From Hyphomonas sp. (GTDB lineage Bacteria > Pseudomonadota > Alphaproteobacteria > Caulobacterales > Hyphomonadaceae): 64,000 bases of DNA. This document shows, in pieces, positions 1 through 7,380 of this stretch. The stretch covers positions 62,001-126,000 of the forward strand of contig WGNP01000002.1 in NCBI GenBank assembly GCA_016124495.1, read 5' to 3'. The translations under genes were made by a program, and so were the position numbers. A model generated the notes under the pieces. That model saw only the letters and a program-made list of their open reading frames with translations. It made no database searches and was not told the DNA's origin. How positions within the stretch are numbered: position 1 is the first letter of the stretch; each line of letters begins with the position of its first letter.

Positions 1-1
1 C

Positions 2-46
2 GCGGTTCTGATGGCAAAGGCAAGCCGCCTCTGGGAGCCCCTGTGA
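2..46 (+). CDS. C-terminal tail of an upstream gene, possibly mobile mystery protein A (partial)
   Basis: An open frame enters from the left edge and encodes AVLMAKASRLWEPL before a TGA at 44-46. The GTG start of the Fic gene at 43 overlaps this stop (GTGA), so the two are translationally coupled. Fic proteins of the mobile mystery B type are usually preceded by an XRE-type partner called mobile mystery protein A. That partner identity is inferred from order only, because 14 residues cannot be assigned. Confidence 0.45.
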   Translation, partial: AVLMAKASRLWEPL

Positions 47-633
47 GCGATCCCCTCTTTGACTCACGCGACGAGGCAGCCACCCCTCTGGAACCGGATG
101 AGCGCCGGCAGCTGATTCCGACTTACATCACGACGCGCGCCCAGCTGAACGAGGCCGAGCAGATCGGCATCTCCGAAGCCGACCTGTGGGCCTTCTCGCG
201 CAAACGCGATGTGCTGAACGAGCCATTCCTGCTGAACCTGCACAAGCGCATGTTCGGCAAAGTCTGGACCTGGGCAGGCGCGCTCCGCACGACCGAACGC
301 AATATCGGCGTCGCGGCCTACAGGATCAGCACCGAGCTGCGCACAACACTAGACGACGTGCGCTACTGGATCGAACATGAGACCTTTTCGCCAGACGAGA
401 TTGCAGTCAGGTTTCATCATCGCCTCGTATGGGTCCACCCGTTTCCGAACGGCAACGGCCGGCATGCGCGCCTTGCAGCAGATCTCCTGGCCGTGGCGCT
501 CGGCCGCCCGCGCTTCTCATGGGGACGCACAAGCCTTGTCGAAGCCGCCTCGACGCGGGCGGAGTATGTCGCCGCCCTCAAAGCAGCAGACCGGCATGAC
601 ATCGAGCCGCTGATGAGCTTTGCACGGTCATGA
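43..633 (+). CDS. Fic/DOC family protein, mobile mystery protein B type
   Basis: A 196-aa protein with the Fic core motif HPFPNGNGRHAR at residues 132-143. Fic enzymes usually transfer AMP from ATP to a hydroxyl of a target protein, with the motif His as base. The motif here has Asn136 where HPFx(D/E)GNGRxxR has an acidic Mg2+ ligand, so activity may be weak or altered. The overall pattern (about 190 aa, GTG start overlapping the previous stop) resembles mobile mystery protein B, a Fic subgroup found with mobile elements. With its upstream partner it may act as a toxin-antitoxin-like stabilisation module; that role is inference. Confidence 0.8.
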   Translation: MSDPLFDSRDEAATPLEPDERRQLIPTYITTRAQLNEAEQIGISEADLWAFSRKRDVLNEPFLLNLHKRMFGKVWTWAGALRTTERNIGVAAYRISTELRTTLDDVRYWIEHETFSPDEIAVRFHHRLVWVHPFPNGNGRHARLAADLLAVALGRPRFSWGRTSLVEAASTRAEYVAALKAADRHDIEPLMSFARS

Positions 634-741
634 ATGCGCCTTTGAAGAAGATGCGCCCGCGATGATCTTACGACAGACAAATCGCCGTCGGACGATCGGC
701 GTATTCAGCCTGGAAGCTGGCGCCCTCTCTGGTCCTGGGAC

Positions 742-1659
742 TTAGACGTCCGTGTCGAAGAAGTCTTCGTCCAGCTTCTTGAGATGAAGGATCTCTTCGT
801 CCCGGCACCCGACATTATACCGGATCATCAGGCGGGCCAGCTGAGGGCCGTCGATCAGAACAATGCGGCTGCCAAGCCCGCGTGCTGTTTCGACCGCCGA
901 TGCGGAAAAGCTCGAAGTCGTGACAAAGATGCCTTTGGAGGCCCGCTTCAGGCTGAGCCCGCCAAAGAAGTCCCGGATGGCCCCTGCCCCGACAGTATTG
1001 CCTTCCGCGTAGCGCTTCGCCTGGATGTAGATCTGGTCGACACCAAGCGGGTCCTGGTCGATCACGCCGTCGATGCCATCATCTCCGGCACGCCCGAGCG
1101 CGCGGCCCGCCTCCTCACTCGAGCCTCCATAGCCCATCGCCAGCAGCAGGTTGACGATCAGGGTTTCGAAGAAGGCAGGCGAAGCGTTCCGTACCCGGTC
1201 GATCAGATCGGCCGCGAGGCTCGCCTCGATCCGCCGGTGGGCGACGCGGAGCGCTTCATCTGGCGTGATCGCAGGCGGATCAATTGAAGGAGAAGAATCC
1301 GCTTCGTCAGCACGCTCCGCGCTTCGAGCCTGAAATGCCTGGAACTCTTCGAATTTCTTGAGAAGCTGGTTGTCGATCCGCACGCCCGTGTTAGCGAGTG
1401 CCGCCCGGCCCCTGTCTGTGATCACAAAGTGCCCGCGCCGGGTCGCCGCAACTAAGCCCGCCTGTTTGAGATAGGTCTTTGCCCAATGGATGCGATTGGC
1501 AATGACAGTCTGCTTGCCGCTCGGCAGGAGCTCAGTGCGCTCAGCATCGCTGAGCCCGAGTTCAACGCTGAGCGCTGCAATCAGGTCTGAGATGCGAACC
1601 TCGCCCTTTGCCGCATGCTCGAGCACTGGGCGCATCAGAGACTGATAATCAGGAATCAT
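742..1659 (-). CDS. mrr: Mrr family restriction endonuclease
   Basis: A 305-aa protein, close to the roughly 300 aa of E. coli Mrr. Residues 1-90 form the winged-helix Mrr N-terminal domain (starts MIPDYQSLMRPVLEH; helix region near TVIANRIHWAKTYLKQAGL). Residues about 155-290 form the PD-(D/E)xK nuclease, with the GIDG acid at Asp197 and the Q-A-K triad at Gln213 to Lys215. Mrr enzymes are type IV systems that cut modified DNA. ATG 1659 is chosen over an in-frame GTG at 1668 because the family begins close to this Met. It lies just downstream of an XRE regulator on the same strand, probably co-transcribed. No methylase is visible, as expected for type IV. Confidence 0.88.
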   Translation of the reverse strand: MIPDYQSLMRPVLEHAAKGEVRISDLIAALSVELGLSDAERTELLPSGKQTVIANRIHWAKTYLKQAGLVAATRRGHFVITDRGRAALANTGVRIDNQLLKKFEEFQAFQARSAERADEADSSPSIDPPAITPDEALRVAHRRIEASLAADLIDRVRNASPAFFETLIVNLLLAMGYGGSSEEAGRALGRAGDDGIDGVIDQDPLGVDQIYIQAKRYAEGNTVGAGAIRDFFGGLSLKRASKGIFVTTSSFSASAVETARGLGSRIVLIDGPQLARLMIRYNVGCRDEEILHLKKLDEDFFDTDV

Positions 1660-1687
1660 GGGCGACACCGGTTGCAGCGATCAAGCA

Positions 1688-2068
1688 CTAATGGGTTAGC
1701 GCCTTGAGCACATTGAGCATACGCTTCAAGGCTTCCTCGGACTTCGTCCTTCGAAGTACGAACTCGCATTCGCGGCGTAGCTGATCGGCTTTGCTCTTCT
1801 TTTCGGGCGGCGCGCTGGCCGAGTCTTCGAAGAACTCCATGAGATCGACGCCAAGCGCATCCGCAACGCCGGGGAGCATGCCGACGCTGAGACGGTTGGT
1901 CCCGGTCTCGTATTTCTGGAGTTGCTGATGACTGACGCCGATCTGTCCTGCGAGATCTTGCAGCGTCAGTCTCTGATCCACTCTCAGCTTCCGGAGTCTT
2001 ATGCCGACATGCCGGTCGATCTCATTGGGCGATCTCGATCCCGGCTCTTTTTTGGTCTTGGTATTCAT
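1688..2068 (-). CDS. XRE family helix-turn-helix regulator
   Basis: A 126-aa protein with a Cro/C1-type HTH at about residues 22-75 (RLRKLRVDQRLTLQDLAGQ, then the recognition segment VSHQQLQKYETG). The lysine- and arginine-rich C-terminal part is probably helical. The gene ends 28 bases before mrr on the same strand, so it is a likely local regulator of the nuclease. A good ribosome site (GGAGAGG) precedes ATG 2068. Short palindromes upstream (2077-2086 and 2123-2136) are candidate operators. Confidence 0.85.
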   Translation of the reverse strand: MNTKTKKEPGSRSPNEIDRHVGIRLRKLRVDQRLTLQDLAGQIGVSHQQLQKYETGTNRLSVGMLPGVADALGVDLMEFFEDSASAPPEKKSKADQLRRECEFVLRRTKSEEALKRMLNVLKALTH

Positions 2069-2076
2069 GATCCTCT

Positions 2077-2136
2077 CCTCGCGAGGCAGGGTTCTGACAC
2101 AGGGCGTTGTTTGGCAATTGCAGAGACAATCGTCTC
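2077..2136 (-). promoter_or_regulatory. Palindromes upstream of the XRE regulator (candidate operator)
   Basis: CCTCGCGAGG at 2077-2086 is a perfect 10-base palindrome just upstream of the XRE ribosome site. GAGACAATCGTCTC at 2123-2136 has 5-base arms. Both sit where an autoregulated XRE promoter would be expected. Binding is inference. Confidence 0.4.
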
Positions 2137-2222
2137 AGCGCGAGTCACGCAATTAAACCATAGGTAAAATGCCGCTGCACGCAGATTTATTCCGCAACAG
2201 GCGCGAAGGACTATGGATTGAC

Positions 2223-2972
2223 CTAGGCAGGATCCGTTCCGCACTCGACCACAACTCCAAAATGATCGGAGCGCCGGCGCCCGCCGTCACGCGCTGCAGG
2301 AAGCCCAAAAACTCTTGTGGGGTAGAGGTTTCCGGCAAAGGCAACGTGGTCGATCGCTCTCGCCCCGACTCCTTCGATCTCGCCGGCCGTCACGATATTG
2401 TACCCGCCAAAGGCCTCCTCCATCAGCTGATGCGAACGCTTCGGCCCCCAGACGCGCGGCATGAACTGATTGAAGTCTCCAAGTATGATGACCGGGCCTT
2501 CGTCTCGCCACTGACGAAGCAAGGGCAACAGATCCTCAAGGAACCGCTCATGCTGGCTCCAGGGCTTCGCCTTGGGTTCCTGACCGAACGGGCTCGCGAA
2601 ATGATAAGGAACACACAGCCCAGTGACCCGAACCTGCATACCCGCAAGAAGCGTCAAACCCGTGATGGCACTTCCCGTGGCCTCGAGCTGATCGATCGTC
2701 TCTACACTGTGCCAGGGATGCTTCGACCAGAGCAGCACTTTGCGCTCGTTGTCATGCTTGGCGCTCCAGGTCGCGCCGGGCGCTGAAATCGCATGGCCGC
2801 CGAGCGCCGCCGCCGACGCTTCCCAGGCTTCGGTCAGGCACACGACATCCGGGTCAAGCTCCGCGATCTCAGCCAGAAGGGACTGCGCTTGCCAGGTCGT
2901 TGGACCGTGCCGTTCGATGTTCCAGTTCACGAGTCTCACGTGTGCACTCCGCCCGGCCAATAACGTGTCCAC
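2223..2972 (-). CDS. Endonuclease/exonuclease/phosphatase (EEP) family protein
   Basis: A 249-aa EEP-fold hydrolase. Family landmarks are NWNIERHG near the start (metal-binding Asn and Glu), LDPDVVCLTEAWE, the ILGDFNQ motif in the middle (catalytic Asp and Asn) and SDHFGVVVE at the C-terminus (catalytic Asp-His pair). The fold covers DNases and phosphodiesterases, and the substrate cannot be told from sequence. No signal peptide is seen, so it is probably cytoplasmic. It reads away from the ardA operon. A nucleic-acid role would fit the defence-rich neighbourhood but is not shown. Confidence 0.82.
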   Translation of the reverse strand: MDTLLAGRSAHVRLVNWNIERHGPTTWQAQSLLAEIAELDPDVVCLTEAWEASAAALGGHAISAPGATWSAKHDNERKVLLWSKHPWHSVETIDQLEATGSAITGLTLLAGMQVRVTGLCVPYHFASPFGQEPKAKPWSQHERFLEDLLPLLRQWRDEGPVIILGDFNQFMPRVWGPKRSHQLMEEAFGGYNIVTAGEIEGVGARAIDHVAFAGNLYPTRVFGLPAARDGGRRRSDHFGVVVECGTDPA

Positions 2973-3062
2973 AGGACCCAGGCTGTTTCGTCAAGCCGTC
3001 GCTCCTGCTTCCTGCCCGGCGTCAGATATCCTCCGAGGCGGCGGCGGGCGGACGGCGCGTGT

Positions 3063-3168
3063 GCCGGAGCGCGGCCGGCGCACAAGGGGGCGGTCCTTTA
3101 GCGGCAAGCGGCGTCTGTAACCGCCCTACCTTCTGCACCCCTTGTGCGCCGCCCTCATGCGCTCCGGC
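3063..3168. promoter_or_regulatory. Long bulged inverted repeat upstream of ardA (possible ssDNA promoter)
   Basis: Three nested arm pairs fold into one long hairpin: GCCGGAGCGC 3063-3072 with 3159-3168, GGCGCACAAGGGG 3077-3089 with 3138-3150, and GGGCGGT 3088-3094 with 3120-3126. About 30 pairs form within 106 bases. It lies in the divergent gap between the EEP gene and ardA. In leading regions of conjugative plasmids, ardA-type genes are read from promoters formed by folded single-stranded DNA (Frpo/ssi type). That role here is inferred; no clear -35/-10 was recognised within the stem. Confidence 0.5.
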
Positions 3169-3235
3169 CATGCGCCGATCCTGCCGCCCGCCACCGCCTC
3201 ATGCGGAAAGGAACGCGGCGGCAGAGGAGACTGAC

Positions 3236-3811
3236 ATGACCGAACTAACCACCCCTTCCCCGGAACTGCACGCGCTGGCTTTTAACGGTGAGTCCTCGCG
3301 AAGCGAACGGCCACGCATCTACGTCGCGTGCCTCGCAGCCTACAACAACGGACGCCTTCACGGGTGCTGGATCGATGCCACCACGCCGGACGAAATCTGG
3401 CGCGAAGTTTCGGCAATGCTGCGCGCCAGCCCGGAGCCGGATGCCGAGGAATGGGCGATCCATGATTACGAAGGCTTCGAAGGCGCGCACCTTTCGGAAT
3501 ACGCCTCGTTCGAGACCGTGTGCGAGCTTGCCGAGTTCATCGGCGAGTATGGGCAGCTCGCTGCCCGCATCTATGGACACTACGGCAATGACCTTGAACA
3601 GGCGCGCGCCGCGTTCGAGGACTACTCAGGCGAATATCGCAGCGCCGCGGACTTTGCCGAGGGGCTTCACACCGAACTCGGCACCGCGATCCCCGAGAGC
3701 CTCAGCTATTATATCGACTGGCAGGCCCTCGCCCGCGACATGGCGCTCAATGGCGAGATCATGGTGTTCCAGACGGGCTTCGACGAAGTCCATGTCTTCT
3801 GGTCGCGGTGA
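3236..3811 (+). CDS. ardA: Antirestriction protein ArdA
   Basis: A 191-aa acidic protein beginning MTELTTPSPEL. It shows the ArdA pattern: an N-terminal strand RIYVACLAAYNNGRLHGCW, an acidic middle (EEWAIHDYEGFEG), and a C-terminal segment with DIDWQALARDM-like residues (YYIDWQALARDMALNGEI). ArdA mimics DNA and blocks type I restriction enzymes, protecting a conjugating element in a new host. ATG 3236 is chosen; the upstream open frame from 2900 crosses the hairpin and lacks family similarity. It heads a tightly packed operon running to the ParB-like gene. Confidence 0.93.
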   Translation: MTELTTPSPELHALAFNGESSRSERPRIYVACLAAYNNGRLHGCWIDATTPDEIWREVSAMLRASPEPDAEEWAIHDYEGFEGAHLSEYASFETVCELAEFIGEYGQLAARIYGHYGNDLEQARAAFEDYSGEYRSAADFAEGLHTELGTAIPESLSYYIDWQALARDMALNGEIMVFQTGFDEVHVFWSR

Positions 3812-3825
3812 GGGAGGGCTGCGCT

Positions 3826-4038
3826 ATGACACCCGAAACCACCCAGCACCGGTTCACCCTAGAAGAACTGCAGCAGGCGGACGACTGGTCCGAGGGATTT
3901 TGCCTCGCCTGCCGCGCCCCGCGCGACGGCTGTGAGCCGGACGCGCAGGCCTATGAGTGTGATGAATGCGGTGAGCGCGCCGTTTATGGCCCGCACTGGA
4001 TCGCCATCGCGGGCCTGTTCGCGGAGGGCGAAGCATGA
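3826..4038 (+). CDS. Small zinc-ribbon-like protein
   Basis: A 70-aa protein with two CxxC pairs, Cys26/Cys29 and Cys45/Cys48, plus Cys36, consistent with a zinc ribbon. A strong ribosome site (GAGGGAGG) lies just before ATG 3826. The gene starts 14 bases after ardA and its TGA overlaps the next ATG (ATGA at 4035-4038). The family was not recognised. Conservation in ardA-parB clusters of mobile elements would be expected from the coupling, but the function is unknown. Confidence 0.7.
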   Translation: MTPETTQHRFTLEELQQADDWSEGFCLACRAPRDGCEPDAQAYECDECGERAVYGPHWIAIAGLFAEGEA

Positions 4039-4508
4039 AGTTCACCCAAGGATTCCCATCCTTTGTCTGCCCCGGCGATCGCATCACCGGCGAGGCCGGG
4101 CCCTTCACCATCTTGGCGCAGATTGTGCCGGATGATTGTCCGGACGCTCCTGATCAGCGCCAGGACGGTTTCTGGCCCTCGCTCTATGCCGATGCGCCGG
4201 GGTTCATTGGTCCCGGGCCAAGCCATCGGCAGCGGTTCGCCGAGGCGCAGGCGAAGGCTGAAGCTATTATGGAGGGCTGGCGCAAAGGGGACTGGTTCTA
4301 TTGCGGGATCGTGCTCAGCGTGTCGCTGGAAGGCGTTCAGCTCGCCTCTCATGCGGCGAGCCTTTGGGGTATCGAGGCGAACTATCCGGATGCTGACAAC
4401 AGCTACCTCACGGAGGTCGCAAACGAACTTCTCCCGGAGGCTATCGCTGCGGGCCGCGAGACGCTCGCCCGGCTTGTTAGCCATGCCACCGTTCTGAAGG
4501 GCGCGTGA
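4035..4508 (+). CDS. Conserved mobile-element protein of unknown function
   Basis: A 157-aa soluble protein beginning MKFTQGFPSFVCPGDRI. No domain was recognised. Aromatic and acidic segments (GFWPSLYADAPGFIGPG; WRKGDWFYCGIVLSV) alternate with helices near the C-terminus. It overlaps the previous gene by ATGA and the next by TGATG at 4506-4510, so it is translated as part of the ardA operon. Good codon bias and operon packing support a real gene. Confidence 0.72.
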   Translation: MKFTQGFPSFVCPGDRITGEAGPFTILAQIVPDDCPDAPDQRQDGFWPSLYADAPGFIGPGPSHRQRFAEAQAKAEAIMEGWRKGDWFYCGIVLSVSLEGVQLASHAASLWGIEANYPDADNSYLTEVANELLPEAIAAGRETLARLVSHATVLKGA

Positions 4509-4759
4509 TGTCCGACATCTTCGAACAGCTACTTGGTCCGCGCCCGTCGCTGACGCTCGACATCGAGCAAGGCTTTGTCACCGCCATCTGGGTGGATGGC
4601 CGCTGCCCGAATGTGAAGATCCGGGACTTCGATCTCGGCGCCAGCGCGCCGGATGCGTCGCGCGACTACTTCGGCGCGCCCTACGTGCCGATCAATTGGC
4701 ACCAGCCGCCGTGGCGGCTGGGCCTCGCCCTTGCGCCCCAACACCTGTTTCCATTCTGA
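4508..4759 (+). CDS. Small conserved hypothetical protein of the ardA operon
   Basis: An 83-aa protein beginning MSDIFEQLLGPRPSL, followed by two beta-rich segments (SLTLDIEQGFVTAIWVDGRC, PNVKIRDFDLG) and an aromatic tail (INWHQPPWRLGLALAPQHLF). ATG 4508 overlaps the preceding TGA; a GTG three bases upstream is an alternative. It ends 11 bases before the ParB-like gene. No family was recognised. Confidence 0.65.
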   Translation: MSDIFEQLLGPRPSLTLDIEQGFVTAIWVDGRCPNVKIRDFDLGASAPDASRDYFGAPYVPINWHQPPWRLGLALAPQHLFPF

Positions 4760-4770
4760 GGAATTATCCC

Positions 4771-6540
4771 ATGTCACAACCTGACCTGATCCACATCGAG
4801 CTCAGCAAGCTCAGCATTTCCAAACTCAATATGCGCCATGGCCGGAAGGCGCCGGATATCTCCGACATCCTGCCGTCCATCCGGGAGAAGGGTATCCGTC
4901 AGACCCTGCTCGTTCGGCGTGAAGCGGGCGGCTACGGTGTCGTCGCCGGGCGCCGCCGGTTCTTTGCGCTCCAGCAGATTGCCAAGGAGACCGGCAGCGA
5001 TCCGCTCGTGCCCTGCGCGGTGATGGCGGAAGGCGATGCGGCCTCTGCCATCGAAGCGTCCATTATCGAGAACGTGGCGCGCCTGCCTGCCACCGAGATG
5101 GAGCAGTACACGGCCTTCCGGAAGCTTCATGACGAGGGAAGAACCGTTGAGGAAATCGCGGGCTTCTTCGGCGTGACGGAACTGAACGTGCGGCGCGTGC
5201 TGGCACTGGCTTCGCTCAGTGTCCCGATCCGCAAACTCTATGCGGATGAAGAGATCGACCGTGAAACCGTCAGAGCCCTGACGCTCGCCACGCCTGCCCA
5301 GCAGGTGGACTGGCTGAACCTCTGGAACAGCGAAACAGAACGCGCCCCGATGGGGCGAGCCTGCCGCGCGTGGATCACCGGCGGCAGTGCGATCACGACC
5401 GACAAAGCCCTGTTCGACCTTGCCGGTTACACCGGCGCCGTCACCGCTGACCTGTTCGGGGAGGCGGCTGTGTTTGCGGACGCGGCAGCATTCTGGGAGG
5501 CGCAACGCGCGGTGATTGCGGAGCGCGTCGAGGGCTACCGGCAGCGCGGGTGGGCCGACGTGATCCTGATGGAGCCCGGCGCATACTTCCAGCGCTGGGA
5601 CTATGTCCAGACGACCAAGAAGCAGGGCGGCAAGGTCATCGTCGAGCAGCGCCATGAGGGCACGGTGACGTTCCATGAAGGCTGGTTAAAGGCAGCCGAG
5701 GCCCGCAAGTCCAGGACGGCTACGGCAAGCGGCGAAGCGGAGCCGGAAGCCGAAACACGGCCCGAGATGACCGGCCCGATGGCGGACTATGTCGGCCTGC
5801 ATCGTCATGCCATTGCAAAGGCGAGCCTCACACGGAGCCCGGCCATCGCGCTGCGCCTTATGGCAGCGCATTCACTGTGCGGTTCCGCGTTCTGGAATGT
5901 CCGGCCTCACTCGCCGGGCGCCGTGAAGGAAGCGACACTTTCGAGCGTCGAGGGCGGGTCTGCTGCCGCCGAACTTGTCACCGCGCGGGAGGGCGTGGAA
6001 ACCCTGTTCGAGGCCCTCGGCGCGCCGGTCCCGCGCCGGAGCGGCGATGCCTATCATCTGTGCGAGATGTTTGCGGCGTTGCTGGCGATGTCTGATGCCG
6101 AAGTGATGCAGGTGATGGCATTCGCGATGGCAGAGACGCTTGAGTCCGGCGGGCCCGCTGTCGAGGCCGTGCTGCATGCTTGCAGCGCCGATCCGAGCGA
6201 GTTCTGGAAACCGGATGAGGCGTTCTTCGATCTGCTGCGCGACAAGCGGGTGATGACCGCCTTCATCGCCGACGCCGTGTCGCCGGAGGCCGCGCGCGAT
6301 GCGGAAGGCGAAACCACAAAGGTGCAGAAGGCGCTGCTGGCAGAGGCGCTAGCGGCTCGTGAGACATCGCACGCAGCCGCGTGGACGCCGGGCTGGATGC
6401 AAGTGCCACCTACGCGCCTTATCGCGGGCGCAGACAGTCCGCCTGTTATTGCCTGGAGCCGTATTGCCGGACTGTTCGACGCCGATGTGGCGGACGAACC
6501 CGGCACCGAGCCTTCAACTTACGAAGCCACGGCTGCCTGA
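4771..6540 (+). CDS. ParB/RepB/Spo0J-family partition-like protein of the element
   Basis: A 589-aa protein with a ParB N-terminal nuclease-like domain at residues about 8-105. Landmarks are LSISKLNMRHG, SIREKGIRQTLLVRR, GYGVVAGRRRFFAL and ASIIENVARLPATEMEQY, followed by a KorB-like HTH (TVEEIAGFFGVTELNVRRVLAL). The long C-terminal half is helical and unassigned. Many integrative elements carry such large ParB-like genes near ardA without a ParA. Whether it partitions the excised circle or regulates transfer is unknown. ATG 4771 follows the previous gene by 11 bases, and the gene ends in a strong terminator. Confidence 0.85.
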   Translation: MSQPDLIHIELSKLSISKLNMRHGRKAPDISDILPSIREKGIRQTLLVRREAGGYGVVAGRRRFFALQQIAKETGSDPLVPCAVMAEGDAASAIEASIIENVARLPATEMEQYTAFRKLHDEGRTVEEIAGFFGVTELNVRRVLALASLSVPIRKLYADEEIDRETVRALTLATPAQQVDWLNLWNSETERAPMGRACRAWITGGSAITTDKALFDLAGYTGAVTADLFGEAAVFADAAAFWEAQRAVIAERVEGYRQRGWADVILMEPGAYFQRWDYVQTTKKQGGKVIVEQRHEGTVTFHEGWLKAAEARKSRTATASGEAEPEAETRPEMTGPMADYVGLHRHAIAKASLTRSPAIALRLMAAHSLCGSAFWNVRPHSPGAVKEATLSSVEGGSAAAELVTAREGVETLFEALGAPVPRRSGDAYHLCEMFAALLAMSDAEVMQVMAFAMAETLESGGPAVEAVLHACSADPSEFWKPDEAFFDLLRDKRVMTAFIADAVSPEAARDAEGETTKVQKALLAEALAARETSHAAAWTPGWMQVPPTRLIAGADSPPVIAWSRIAGLFDADVADEPGTEPSTYEATAA

Positions 6541-6568
6541 GTTCTTCGTCTCCTCTCAGGCAGTATGG

Positions 6569-6602
6569 AGCCGCCCGGTGCTTGCCGCCGGGCGGCTTTT
6601 TC
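6569..6602 (+). terminator. Rho-independent terminator of the ardA-parB operon
   Basis: AGCCGCCCGG at 6569-6578 pairs perfectly with CCGGGCGGCT at 6588-6597 across a 9-base loop, followed by a T run. It lies 28 bases after the ParB-like stop and marks the end of the operon started by ardA. Confidence 0.88.
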
Positions 6603-6992
6603 GCGGGGGTCTCTCTTTGCGGATTAGGGAGCTGAAGGTTCAAGTCACGTGTCGTACCGTCCGAAACTACGTCTGATTCTCCGTGAGTTATCCTAGTGCA
6701 GTTCAGAACAGGGAGCCTCATTCGTTCCCGGAACCTGCCTCTCGCGGCCCCCTTGTTTCCGTCTCTTGCCGTTGGACCTGGACGGCCTGCGCCGGGCCTG
6801 AAACCGCCCCGGCCAAGAAATTTCCTCTGCGCTACGCGCATTCATCGCGACACAAATTTCCTGCCCGGGGTGGTGCTCCACTTCGTTGCGCCCCTGCGGG
6901 TTCAGACCCCGCGCAGGCCGTCCTCTCGGTCCGGCGTCGACGGGAACAAGGGGTTCCCGGAAGACAGCCAAGGAAACGAAAAGGAGACCCCC
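6603..6992. other. Intergenic leader upstream of DUF736
   Basis: No convincing gene is seen. The stretch includes a short hairpin, CGGGAAC 6941-6947 with GTTCCCG 6953-6959, just before the AAGGAGA ribosome site of the DUF736 gene. The long spacing suggests a promoter with an untranslated leader. No known riboswitch or small RNA was recognised. Confidence 0.4.
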
Positions 6993-7316
6993 ATGGCAAA
7001 CGCACTCGGATACGTCACGGAAACCAAGACCGGCTTTGAAGGCGCCCTCGCAATGATGAACCTGTCAGCTGCTATCCGCATCGAGAAGAACGCGGAGAAA
7101 GCCGGCGACGGCCAGCCGGACTACCGCATCTTCGCCGGAGAGACTTCGACCGAAATCGGCGGCGCGTGGATGCGCAAGGCGAAGCAATCGGGCCGGGAAT
7201 ACCTCTCGATCACGCTCGCAGATCCGCAGATCGGACCCCGCAAGATCTTCGCGAACCTCGCCCCGGTGAAAGGCAAGAAAGGCCGCCACGTGATCCTCTG
7301 GAACCCCCGCGACTAG
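6993..7316 (+). CDS. DUF736 family protein
   Basis: A 107-aa protein matching DUF736, a small family nearly confined to plasmids and integrative elements of Alphaproteobacteria. Landmarks are a beta-strand start (LGYVTETKTGFEGAL), PDYRIFAGETSTEIGGAWM and a C-terminal segment GREYLSITLADPQIGPRKI. The molecular role is unknown, though genes of this family often sit near transfer genes. A clear AAGGAGA site precedes ATG 6993, and a strong terminator follows at 7339, so it is probably transcribed alone. Confidence 0.88.
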   Translation: MANALGYVTETKTGFEGALAMMNLSAAIRIEKNAEKAGDGQPDYRIFAGETSTEIGGAWMRKAKQSGREYLSITLADPQIGPRKIFANLAPVKGKKGRHVILWNPRD

Positions 7317-7338
7317 CAGGCAAGTCCGGCCTCTGACG

Positions 7339-7370
7339 AGCCGCCCCGGAGATACTCCGGGGCGGCTTTC
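7339..7370 (+). terminator. Terminator after DUF736
   Basis: AGCCGCCCCGGA at 7339-7350 pairs with TCCGGGGCGGCT at 7356-7367 across the five-base loop GATAC, and T residues follow. The perfect 12-bp stem lies immediately before the S26 peptidase gene. Confidence 0.87.
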
Positions 7371-7380
7371 TGCACTTCAA

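Noticed and set aside
6446-6841. Minus-strand frame containing GGFRPGAGRP, a motif seen in some phage terminase small subunits
   Set aside because: Only this short motif matches, the rest is arginine-rich shadow sequence, and the frame overlaps the ParB-like gene end and its terminator.
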